Under the pieces are notes generated by a model, which saw nothing but the letters and a program-made list of their open reading frames with translations, was not told where the DNA came from and ran no database searches. Positions 17,887-25,074 of a DNA stretch of 64,000 nucleotides are shown in pieces. Numbering within the stretch: the stretch's first letter is position 1; each line of letters starts with the position of its first letter. Source of the DNA: Streptomyces celluloflavus (GTDB lineage Bacteria > Actinomycetota > Actinomycetes > Streptomycetales > Streptomycetaceae); assembly GCA_000720995.1 (NCBI GenBank), contig JOEL01000011.1:117995-181994 (forward strand), written 5' to 3'. A program made the translations under genes and the position numbers.

Positions 17887-19023
17887 TTGACCGACTGGCA
17901 CAAGCACGCCGCCATGCTGGCGGAGAAAGTGACACACCCACAGTCCCGTTGGCGTGGCGCCGTCGCGGGCACGCCCCGCCACCTGTTCGTACCCCGCTGG
18001 TGGTGGAAAGAGCCGACGGGCCCCGTACTGGCCGACGGGCCGGCCGATCCGGACCTGTGGATGCGCGTCGCCTACAGCGACATGACCGTTCTTACGCGCA
18101 TCGGCCCCCTGCACGCAGACCACGCCCACCCCGACGACCACCCCGAGGGACTGCCCACCTCATCGGCAACACTGCCCTCGCTGACGTTGCAGATGTACCG
18201 CCACGTCCGCCCTGCTGAGAGCCTCGACATCCTCGACGTGGGGACCGGATCGGGATACGGCGCCGCACTCCTCGCCCACCGGTTCGGCAACGAGCGCGTG
18301 ACCACAATCGACGTAGACCCCTACCTGACCAAGGCCGCGGCCGAACGGCTGGACGCCGCCGGCCTCGCCCCCCGCGCGCTGACAGCGGACGTGATGGAGC
18401 CGCTACCTGGCCAGTGGGACCGCATCGTGTGCACGGTGTCACTGCCCCGTATCCCGCCGACGCTGCTCGCGGCTCTGCGCACGGGCGGACGGCTGGTGAC
18501 CAACATCGCCGACACCTGCCTCATCATCGGCGTAGAGAAGACTACGGACGGCGGCGCGGTCGGCCGCGTCGAACGCGACTGGGCCGGATTCATGACCACA
18601 CGCCACGGCGACAACTACCCGCCCGGCCGCGCCGAGTGGTTCCTCGAACTCCGCAACAAAGAGGGCGAGGAGGTCAGCACGGGCCGTTACCCCGTGTTGA
18701 AAGTGATGGAGGCGTGGGACCTGTGGACCATGCTCGAACTCACCGCCCCCGGGATTATGCACCGCCACGAAGAGGGCCCAGACGGGCACCAGACGGCGTA
18801 CATGATCCACACTGACGGATCGTGGGCCCGCGCCGAGGCGCACCGGACCGCCCCCCCGACCGTTCACCAGGGCGGCCCCCGTCGGCTGTGGGGCGAGCTG
18901 GAACGCATCCGCCACAAGTTCAACACCGAGGGCAGTCTCGGCCTGTACGGCTCCCGCGTCCGCGTCGAGCCCGACGGCGTGTGCCACATCGAACGAGGCG
19001 AATGGGTGGCCACCATCGAATAG
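17887..19023 (+). CDS. Protein-L-isoaspartate O-methyltransferase-like enzyme
   Basis: 378 residues. The SAM-binding motif is LDILDVGTGSGYGAALLAHRFG at about residues 115-136, preceded by PRHLFVPRWW as in isoaspartyl methyltransferases (PIMT). PIMT is about 210 residues; here a further 150-residue domain follows (from WLLELRNK-like WFLELRNKEGEEV to the end). Related two-domain methyltransferases occur in peptide natural product clusters, where PIMT homologues convert Asp to aspartimide or isoaspartate. TTG start with AGGGAG six bases upstream. It forms a two-gene unit with the radical SAM gene. Confidence 0.8.
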   Translation: MTDWHKHAAMLAEKVTHPQSRWRGAVAGTPRHLFVPRWWWKEPTGPVLADGPADPDLWMRVAYSDMTVLTRIGPLHADHAHPDDHPEGLPTSSATLPSLTLQMYRHVRPAESLDILDVGTGSGYGAALLAHRFGNERVTTIDVDPYLTKAAAERLDAAGLAPRALTADVMEPLPGQWDRIVCTVSLPRIPPTLLAALRTGGRLVTNIADTCLIIGVEKTTDGGAVGRVERDWAGFMTTRHGDNYPPGRAEWFLELRNKEGEEVSTGRYPVLKVMEAWDLWTMLELTAPGIMHRHEEGPDGHQTAYMIHTDGSWARAEAHRTAPPTVHQGGPRRLWGELERIRHKFNTEGSLGLYGSRVRVEPDGVCHIERGEWVATIE

Positions 19024-19087
19024 AACGGCGCCCGTACCCCTTGCCGCTCCGTCCGCCCGCTGTTCCCCGTAACGGACGGACGGAGCC

Positions 19088-19366
19088 TTACGTGCTCGGG
19101 GTGGCCCCGTCCTGCTTCCGCTCGGCTACGTAGGTACCGCGCCCCGACACCGCGTAAACGAGCCCTTCCTCGGCCAGTACAGCAATCGCCCGGCGGACGG
19201 TCGGGCGGGAAAGCCCGTACTCGTCGGCGAGGGTGTTCTCGCCGGGGATGGCGCGGTTGGGTTTCCAGTCGCCGCGTTTCACCCGTGCGCGCAAGATCCC
19301 CGCGAGTTGCTGAAACGGCGCGTCGGGCGCGTCGCGCTCTACCTGGTCATCCGGCCCGTACTCCAT
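19088..19366 (-). CDS. GntR-family transcriptional regulator
   Basis: 92 residues from the chosen ATG (MEYGPDDQVE); ATG 19393 or GTG 19417 would add 9 or 17. Almost all of it is a GntR winged helix: FQQLAGILRARVKRGDWKPNRAIPGENTLADEYGLSRPTVRRAIAVLAEEGLVYAVSGRGTYV. No effector domain follows, as in the KorSA-type repressors of integrative elements such as pSAM2. It faces away from four tandem decamers (19420-19459) that overlap a promoter, so it likely represses the rightward genes and perhaps itself. Confidence 0.85.
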   Translation of the reverse strand: MEYGPDDQVERDAPDAPFQQLAGILRARVKRGDWKPNRAIPGENTLADEYGLSRPTVRRAIAVLAEEGLVYAVSGRGTYVAERKQDGATPST

Positions 19367-19419
19367 GGGCCGAAGGTATCCGGCCGGCGGCATACCGGCA
19401 CTCTCTGACAGGCTCACGC

Positions 19420-19459
19420 AGGCCTTTACAGGCCTTTACAGGCCTTTACAGGCCTTTAC
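19420..19459 (+). repeat. Four tandem copies of AGGCCTTTAC
   Basis: Perfect head-to-tail decamers followed by AGG of a fifth. The last TTTACA can act as a -35 with TAGGGT at 19469-19474 as -10 (18-base spacer), so the repeats cover the rightward promoter. Candidate operator of the adjacent GntR protein, with spacing close to one helical turn. Confidence 0.75.
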
Positions 19460-19474
19460 AGGTAGGTCTAGGGT
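19445..19474 (+). promoter_or_regulatory. Promoter overlapping the decamer repeats
   Basis: TTTACA-N18-TAGGGT, driving the gene at 19550. Confidence 0.5.
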
Positions 19475-19549
19475 CAGCCCACAAGAAGACCCCCGCGACG
19501 CGGCGAACGTCCGGGGGCATGGCCCATCAGCTTTAGGGAGCTGACGAAC

Positions 19550-19933
19550 GTGACTGACTTTATCGTGCGCCTTGTGCGCCTCCTCGCGCTGTTGATCCCC
19601 GCGCGCGGGAAGCACCGCGCCACCCTTGCCCCCACGCCCGAACCGGCGCCTGCCCCGTCCTCGCGGCCCTTGCGCTTGCTGCCGGAGCGCAAGAGCCCGT
19701 ATGCCCGCGAGGCGGCCGAGAAGCATCCGTTCGTGGACACGATCAGCCCCGTGCGTCCGTACGTGCTTGCGGAGCCCCGCAGGCGGCCGGACGACGCGAA
19801 GCAGCGGGCCCAGGCTGAACGGCGCTGGGCGCTCGACATGGCCCTACGCGGTATCGACGTGGGCCCGGCCACGATTCACGGCGTGCACGTCCGGCCCGGT
19901 GCCCGTACGGCCAGGGTGGCGGTGGGAGCGTGA
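19550..19933 (+). CDS. Hypothetical protein of the element
   Basis: 127 residues. The N-terminus (MTDFIVRLVRLLALLIPARG) is amphipathic to hydrophobic; the rest is Pro/Arg/Ala-rich with a possible short helix DDAKQRAQAERRWALDMALRGI. GTG start with AGGGAG upstream. Its promoter lies under the GntR-facing repeats, so it is probably the main controlled gene. Ends by GTGA overlap with the next small gene. No family recognised; position matches small transfer or regulatory genes of other elements, but no homology is claimed. Confidence 0.6.
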   Translation: MTDFIVRLVRLLALLIPARGKHRATLAPTPEPAPAPSSRPLRLLPERKSPYAREAAEKHPFVDTISPVRPYVLAEPRRRPDDAKQRAQAERRWALDMALRGIDVGPATIHGVHVRPGARTARVAVGA

Positions 19934-20103
19934 GCGGCGCTGTCTGCTGCCGCTGTGAGCGGCTGACCCTTGCCCCGGTCGCGGTGCGCTATGTCGAACG
20001 GGCGAGCGGCCCCAGCGTGACGCTGTACGCCTGCCCGGACTGCGCGCCCCGCCTGATCCCGGGCCCACTTCCTGGGGAGGCCGCCGCGCCGCTACGCGGC
20101 TGA
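19930..20103 (+). CDS. 57-residue zinc-ribbon protein
   Basis: A short frame with CCRC near the N-terminus and CPDC 29 residues later, a classic four-Cys zinc ribbon. GTG start overlaps the previous stop by four bases. Small zinc-ribbon proteins are frequent in Streptomyces integrative elements. Partner unknown. Confidence 0.6.
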   Translation: MSGAVCCRCERLTLAPVAVRYVERASGPSVTLYACPDCAPRLIPGPLPGEAAAPLRG

Positions 20104-20304
20104 CTGAAGCGCTACACCTTGCCCCGTCCGGTCCTCGGGCGGGGGTTTCATCGTTCCTGCGCACAGATGCGCCTGGCGTTGGGCGAATTGGTGACGACGG
20201 AGAGGTGAGCCGTACCGGAGTGCGGGGCCCAACCCCGTACATCTGCCGACCCACAACACGCTTGCAGTGGGGGAGGGGAGGCACCCCAGGACCCATTGCG
20301 GTGA

Positions 20305-20330
20305 CCATTTTGAGGGCGCCCCCAAAATGG
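20305..20330. terminator. 26-base palindrome, terminator or origin element
   Basis: CCATTTTG and CAAAATGG arms enclose a GGGCGCCC core, so the whole unit is self-complementary apart from one central pair. The T-run inside the arm allows terminator function, but an origin hairpin is equally possible. Confidence 0.4.
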
Positions 20331-20557
20331 TCGATGTGCTGCTGACGCCGCGTCGCGGCGGGACCATCCCCTATGCACCCCTGACATGGTGGCGGCATCG
20401 TTGGGGCTGACGTCAACAATGGCGCTTGGCGGCGGAAACCTTCTGCGCGGCGCCACGCAGACGCCTTGGGTGGAAGTGTCGTTGCGGTGTGATATTCGCG
20501 CGCGCGGGCGCGGGCAAGGACACGACCGGTCGCGGCGGGACACTTCCGCGGCGGGCT

Positions 20558-20767
20558 GGGGACGGCGGGGACGTAGGGGACGCTGTTTCTGGGCTGCTCT
20601 CTACTTTCCTCTCCCCTCTCCTCAATGGGACAGAGAGGAGAGGGGGTGAGGCGTCCCCGCGTCCCCCACCTGGGGTCGTTCGTCCGTTTCCGCAGGCAGA
20701 AGCGGGGCGTAGTGGGGGACGCCTGGTGACCTTGGGCGCGTCCCCCGTCGTCCCCCATGCGTCCCCC
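20558..20767. repeat. Iteron-like cluster of CGTCCCC / GGGGACG
   Basis: Direct copies of GGGGACG at 20558, 20567 and 20576 (period 9); inverted copies (CGTCCCC) at 20652, 20660, 20739, 20749 and 20760 (last three 10-11 apart); one more GGGGACG at 20715. Nine copies in 210 bases. Such phased repeats are typical of replication initiator binding sites. Confidence 0.5.
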
Positions 20768-20826
20768 GGACGTGGTTGCGCCCCGGTCGGCGGGTGCCGT
20801 GCCGGGGCGCGTCGTGCGGGGGTGGG

Positions 20827-22398
20827 TTATGGCGTTGGGGCGTAGGTTATGGCCCACAGCTTGCCGTTCTTGTTGCTGCCCGTGGCGCGGCTGACATGGA
20901 TGTCGCGGGAGCGGAGTGCGGGGGCAACCTGGCGGATGCGGGCGCTGAGGATGGCGGGGGTTTGGGGCCATCCCTTGGTGAACTTCCCGCCTCGGTCGCC
21001 AAGCAGGTCGTGCAGCTCCGTCATGGTTCCGCGCCAGCCACCGGCGGGGAAGGCGGGAGAGGCCGTCCATGCTCGCAGGGCGGCGGCGACCGGGTGACCG
21101 TCGAGAACGGCATCGTTGAGCGTGTCCTGTGCCCTGTTGAAGGCGTCGAGGCTGTGCCAGCCGGTGACGCGGTCGAGGGCGTGCAGCAGTTCGGCGAAGT
21201 CAGCCAGTCGCGGACGCTCGGTCAACTCTGCCGCAGCATGGGGAAGTTCTGACCACACGGCGGCGGCGAGGTCGAGCAGCGCTCCGAGGATGCGTGGGTG
21301 CGCCCGCTCGTAAGCGGCCCACAGGGCTCCGGCGGTGCGACGCTTGTTTCGTGGGATGGGTTGAAGTTCGAGGGGCAGCATGCGCTCGGCGAGGTCGTTG
21401 CGGAGCGCGCCGAGGTCGATTCCGGTGAGCAGCACAGGGCGCTGGTAGGTGAGTACGTTCACGTCGTCGTCGGTGTAGAGGGCGCGGGTTACCTGGGCGT
21501 CGCCGGTGACGATGCGGCACAGGGCGTCGGACAGCCAGCCGTGCATGCCCGAGAGGTTGTCGAGGGCGAGCACCCACCCGGCCGCTGTGGTCGGCCCGAG
21601 GTCCCGCGGGTTCTCGGGCGCCTGGCGCAGCGGCGCGCGTGGACCCTCGATGACGCCGGCGAGCATCTGTCCCGACGTGCTCTTGCCCGTGCCCTGTTCG
21701 CCCGTCAGATAGGCGACGGGCCGGGGGATGCCGGGACGCAGGGCAGCGAGCAGCCAGCCGACGGCCAGCGGCAGCGTCTGGGGCGTGAACGGCAGCAGCG
21801 TGGCGAACTCCTCGATGCCTGCTTGCCAGCCGCCGGCCGGACGGTCCGGGCGCGGTAGGCGGGCGATCAGCTTGCTGCGCCGCCACACCGGCCCGGCCTC
21901 GGGATCGGGGAGGGTAAGCGTCCAGCCATCTGGGGCAAGGCGTACCGATTCCCCGTCGGGGCGGCCGAGGTCGAGCCAGGTCACCGCGGGGTCGTCCGGG
22001 TCGGGGGCGATGCGCAGGGGTAGCTCGGTCTCGGGGGCGTTCATGGCGAGCGCGTCGAGGGCGGCCAGTGCGTCAGCGAGCGCGGACTGCGAGGGGGTGA
22101 AGTTGTGCTCGGTCACGCATACCCGGATGAGGTGTTGGCGCAGACTCCCTGATCCGCTGTGGGCGGTGCCACGCAGCGGTACGGCGACCGGCGGGCCGTG
22201 GTGGGGGACGGCGTAGGGGGCGCCGTTGTGGCGCAGGTAGCGGAAGCGGTTCTGTCCGAGTACGCGCAACAGATCGGCCTGCGGCGGCTTCCGCTCAGGT
22301 TTCGGAGCACGGGGCGGCTCCGCGCCTGCTTCCGATCGGGGGAAGGGGACGATGGAGCGCGCCGCGGCTGCGGGGTTGAAGGTCGGGGCAGGAGTCAC
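20827..22398 (-). CDS. P-loop ATPase/helicase-like replication protein
   Basis: 523 residues. Walker A GEQGTGKST is near residue 235, followed by a Walker B-like AAGWVLALDNLSGMHGWLSDALCRIVTG and LTYQRPVLLTGIDLGALRNDLAERMLPLEL, an arrangement seen in the ATP-binding proteins paired with prim-pol in actinomycete elements. The N-terminal 200 residues have no clear fold. The GTG start overlaps the prim-pol stop by four bases (GTGA); an earlier in-frame start would run deep into prim-pol. Probably unwinds or remodels the origin with the primase-polymerase. The gene ends at the iteron-like region. Confidence 0.75.
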   Translation of the reverse strand: MTPAPTFNPAAAARSIVPFPRSEAGAEPPRAPKPERKPPQADLLRVLGQNRFRYLRHNGAPYAVPHHGPPVAVPLRGTAHSGSGSLRQHLIRVCVTEHNFTPSQSALADALAALDALAMNAPETELPLRIAPDPDDPAVTWLDLGRPDGESVRLAPDGWTLTLPDPEAGPVWRRSKLIARLPRPDRPAGGWQAGIEEFATLLPFTPQTLPLAVGWLLAALRPGIPRPVAYLTGEQGTGKSTSGQMLAGVIEGPRAPLRQAPENPRDLGPTTAAGWVLALDNLSGMHGWLSDALCRIVTGDAQVTRALYTDDDVNVLTYQRPVLLTGIDLGALRNDLAERMLPLELQPIPRNKRRTAGALWAAYERAHPRILGALLDLAAAVWSELPHAAAELTERPRLADFAELLHALDRVTGWHSLDAFNRAQDTLNDAVLDGHPVAAALRAWTASPAFPAGGWRGTMTELHDLLGDRGGKFTKGWPQTPAILSARIRQVAPALRSRDIHVSRATGSNKNGKLWAITYAPTP

Positions 22399-23441
22399 GC
22401 GGCGGCCCCGGTCATGGTGCGCGGGTGGTTCTGGCCGGCGGCCAGTCCGGAACGGATCGCGGTCTCGGCCTCGCGTTCGGGCAGCCCTGCATGCCGGGCG
22501 GCGTCGGTGAGGACGTCGGTGACCTGGGCGCGGTCGAGGCGGCCGGCGCCGCACAAGGTACCCAGGCTGAACGCAGCGCGGTTGAGCGTGCCGTTCCGAG
22601 TGCCGGGCTGCGCCTCGGCGACTGCACGCAGTTCTGCCTCAACGGCAGCAGCCACGTACCCGTTGCCCATCCGGCGGGGGCGCCAGGGCAGGACGACGCG
22701 GGGCCGCTCAGGGCGTACGCGGTGCCCGGTGCGGTCGAGATCACGGGCCAGCCACACGGGCAACTCGGCGACCGTGCGGCAGTCCCCGAGCGCGGTGTAG
22801 GTGCCCTGACGGGTGACCGTGCCCGGGGCGACGGCGTACGACGATCCGGCGCGCACGTCCAACTGCCAGCCAAGCGCCCCTGCTTGGGGGCGCCACTGCG
22901 TACCGGCGGGGACCCGGAACCAGTAGTGCAGCCCACCCGAGGGGGTGCGGACGGTGAGGGTTTCCGGGGCGCAGCCGGGCAGCGTGGCGCGTCGCGCCTC
23001 CACCAGCAGCGCAAGAACGTCGCGGCCGTCAACGACACTGCCTGAGGCTATGTCGCCGGGCAGTTCAACGCCGGGCAGCAGCCGCTCGGGATCGATGGGC
23101 GTCTCTCCGCCGTGGCAATCGACGTCGAGGATCACCAGCCCGGACGGCCCGGCGGCCACACCCACCCCGGCCGCGGGCATGTTCGCCCACCAGGTAGTGA
23201 GGCGGTTGGGGTCAGTCGTGGCGGCCAGCACCCCATGACAAGGGAGCCCCTGGGCGTGGCAGGGGCAAGTGCGCCCGTCGCGTTCAACGTAGGCAGGGTT
23301 GGGGCGGTCGGAGGCACCGGGGGAGCAGCGGCCGCAGCCGCGCACGGGCACCTTCAAGCCAGGGGCGAGCGGGTGCACGGCGTAGCCCTGGCCGGCCAGC
23401 CACAGGGCGACGCGCAGCGGATCGGGAGCCGGGGAACTCAA
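22395..23441 (-). CDS. Bifunctional DNA primase/polymerase (prim-pol)
   Basis: 348 residues. The prim-pol core is visible: WLAGQGYAVHPLAPGLKVP at the N-terminus, LVILDVDCHGG with the metal-binding Asp pair, TVRTPSGGLHYWFRVP and LDVRAGSSYAVAPG with the conserved Arg/Ser/Tyr elements. A Cys/His-rich insert (CGRCSPG..CPCHAQGLPCHG) near residues 36-69 suggests a zinc knuckle. TTG start, chosen for the GGGGAGGA directly upstream and the TTGA overlap with the gene before. This is the replication initiator typical of AICEs that do not use a RepSA rolling-circle protein. Confidence 0.85.
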   Translation of the reverse strand: MSSPAPDPLRVALWLAGQGYAVHPLAPGLKVPVRGCGRCSPGASDRPNPAYVERDGRTCPCHAQGLPCHGVLAATTDPNRLTTWWANMPAAGVGVAAGPSGLVILDVDCHGGETPIDPERLLPGVELPGDIASGSVVDGRDVLALLVEARRATLPGCAPETLTVRTPSGGLHYWFRVPAGTQWRPQAGALGWQLDVRAGSSYAVAPGTVTRQGTYTALGDCRTVAELPVWLARDLDRTGHRVRPERPRVVLPWRPRRMGNGYVAAAVEAELRAVAEAQPGTRNGTLNRAAFSLGTLCGAGRLDRAQVTDVLTDAARHAGLPEREAETAIRSGLAAGQNHPRTMTGAAA

Positions 23442-23755
23442 ACGGTCCTCCCCGCTGCGACGTCGCCGATCAGGGCAGACAGCGCGTCACCAACGGCGGC
23501 GAGGCCCTGCGGATCGGTGCCGCGCACGCTGTAGAACGCGCAGTTCACCAGGGCGGAGGCGAGCTGCTGAGCGGTGTACGCATCGATATCGCGCGCGGCC
23601 CCGATGTAGACGTCAGCCCGGTAGCCATACGGGACAGGGGCTAGCCCACCGAACTCCCGAGTCGGTTGAGGCAGCGCGACCCATCCGTGCCGGACGGGGA
23701 GGCTGTAGGCCATGGCGGGCGGGGTGAGAGAGCTGCGGGGGTGCGTAGTCTGCAC
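23438..23755 (-). CDS. Hypothetical protein upstream of prim-pol
   Basis: 105 residues from the GTG with GAAGGACG upstream. An alternative ATG at 23899 overlaps the excisionase stop by one base and would give 153 residues, but the added part is Arg/His-rich and low complexity. The core, WVALPQPTREFGGLAPVPYGYRADVYIGAARDIDAYTAQQLASALVNCAFYSVRG, looks like a small alpha/beta domain. Overlaps prim-pol by TTGA. Function unknown. Confidence 0.6.
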   Translation of the reverse strand: MQTTHPRSSLTPPAMAYSLPVRHGWVALPQPTREFGGLAPVPYGYRADVYIGAARDIDAYTAQQLASALVNCAFYSVRGTDPQGLAAVGDALSALIGDVAAGRTV

Positions 23756-23898
23756 GGTGATGCGTCCTTCAGAGCGGCCCGGGTGGTGAGACACCCGGTG
23801 CCGCTGGTCACTGGTGAAGTGGTGGGCGAGGGCGTTCGGGCCGTCGGCGTGGCTGCGCCGGCGGCCCTTGTTGGTGGGGTGAGCGAGCGGGGTGCGCA

Positions 23899-24117
23899 TC
23901 ACGCGGCGTCGGTGGCGTGGGCGTCGAGCCAGCGCTCTATGTCCTCCCAGCGGGCGCGCAGGTGGCGGCCGACCTTGATCATGCGGGGGCCGCCCCCGCG
24001 GTGACTCCATTGGTAGACCGTGGTGAGCGGTACGCCGCAGTAGTCGGCGAGCTCCTGCGCGGTGGCGAGCTTGCGGTGCTTCGGGGCGGCGAGGCTGGTG
24101 AGTTGAGCGCGAGACAT
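23899..24117 (-). CDS. xis: Excisionase (HTH_17/AlpA-like)
   Basis: 72 residues with a MerR-like winged helix: LATAQELADYCGVPLTTVYQWSHRGGGPRMIKVGRHLRARWEDIERWLDAH. These proteins direct the integrase toward excision. ATG with CCGGAGGA upstream. First gene of the leftward xis-rep unit and divergent from the gene at 24214. Confidence 0.88.
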   Translation of the reverse strand: MSRAQLTSLAAPKHRKLATAQELADYCGVPLTTVYQWSHRGGGPRMIKVGRHLRARWEDIERWLDAHATDAA

Positions 24118-24213
24118 GGTGTCGATTCCTCCGGCTGAAGCGTTATCAAATCGTTCTCTCGAAACTTAACGATCTTTCGCACTCGTGTCCAGCGGAAGGT
24201 ATTCTTTCGCTCC
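24118..24213. promoter_or_regulatory. Divergent promoter/operator region between xis and the regulator
   Basis: AT-rich for this genome. It holds an inverted repeat ATCGTT-N12-AACGAT (24150-24173). Rightward, TATTCT at 24200-24205 ends eight bases before the ATG at 24214, so the mRNA would start at or next to the start codon (leaderless). A TGATAA on the minus strand at 24142-24148 may serve xis. Confidence 0.45.
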
Positions 24214-25074
24214 ATGAGTCGAAGTGATGGCAACGAGCGAGAACGGGAAGGCGGCTCCACAGCCGCCGGTGGCGTCGACGAACAGTGGACGCGGGCACTG
24301 GAAGAGGCCCCGGCCTTCGGTAAGGCGATCGGCCGACAGTTGCAGCGCGTGCGGGAGGAGGAGGGGCGTACAGCCGAAGACGTGGCGCGGACTGCGCAAC
24401 AGCTCGGGCTCTCGTGGCACCGCCCAACTGTGGGCCAGATTGAGCGCGGGCAGCGCGCGCTTTCCGCCGTCGAGCTGGTCGTACTGCCGTTGATCTATGG
24501 GCGCCCGTTGGGGGAGCTGCTGCCCGAGGGAACGGTCTGGCTGACGCCCGACCTGGGCGTCTACGACCGCGAGGTGCGGCGCGTGCTCGGCGGGGACTAC
24601 AGCCCCAGTGCCCGCGCCCTGCGGACCCCCGGCGGCTGGCACGTGAAGGGGTGGAGCGACCAGACCGGAGAGGAGTTGGCCAGCCGCGTGGCGCAGGTGG
24701 TGACAGAGCTGTCGGAGCGCTCCCCCTGGCCGGCCGACGCACAGGTGCGCTACACGCAGGACAAGCCCGATGAAGCGGAGGCCAAGGCGGCGAAGCGACT
24801 CGGCGTCACGCCGCATTACGTCGCCTACGCGGCGCGCGAGACCTGGGGGCACGGCTTGGCCGCGGAACGCGAGGCGCGCCTACGTGAGCGGGGCGACCTA
24901 CCGGAAGGGAGGCGCGCCCTCCAGTCCGCACGCGGTCACATCACACGAGCGCTCTTGGCCGAGCTGGAACCAGTCGTGAAGGCGTACGGGGGACGGCGTA
25001 GTACGCAGCACGAACGCACGGCACCCACAGCGGCAGAGGGTCTGTCCAGCAAGCGGAGGGAAACGGATGGCTGA
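24214..25074 (+). CDS. XRE-type helix-turn-helix protein next to integrase
   Basis: 286 residues. The helix-turn-helix is at about residues 35-85: IGRQLQRVREEEGRTAEDVARTAQQLGLSWHRPTVGQIERGQRALSAVELVVL. The middle (150-235) is Ala/Glu/Arg-rich and helical. The ATG is preceded by no ribosome site but by a -10 at leaderless distance. The end overlaps the integrase start by eight bases, so it is co-expressed with int. Likely an autoregulator of the excision/integration switch. Confidence 0.8.
   Translation: MSRSDGNEREREGGSTAAGGVDEQWTRALEEAPAFGKAIGRQLQRVREEEGRTAEDVARTAQQLGLSWHRPTVGQIERGQRALSAVELVVLPLIYGRPLGELLPEGTVWLTPDLGVYDREVRRVLGGDYSPSARALRTPGGWHVKGWSDQTGEELASRVAQVVTELSERSPWPADAQVRYTQDKPDEAEAKAAKRLGVTPHYVAYAARETWGHGLAAEREARLRERGDLPEGRRALQSARGHITRALLAELEPVVKAYGGRRSTQHERTAPTAAEGLSSKRRETDG

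Larger units (their letters stand above)
20104..20826. other. Gene-free region between convergent genes, candidate origin
   Basis: No convincing gene in 723 bases. It holds a 26-base palindrome (20305-20330) and nine copies of CGTCCCC in either orientation (20558-20767). Its place next to the replication genes makes it the best candidate for the element's origin. Confidence 0.4.

Noticed and set aside
19420-19459. Tandem decamers as a possible CRISPR array
   Set aside because: The repeats are contiguous with no spacers and there are no cas genes.
20148-20649. Frames on both strands in the gene-free region of the element
   Set aside because: Arg/Pro/Gly-rich translations, no ribosome sites, and they overlap the repeats and palindrome.
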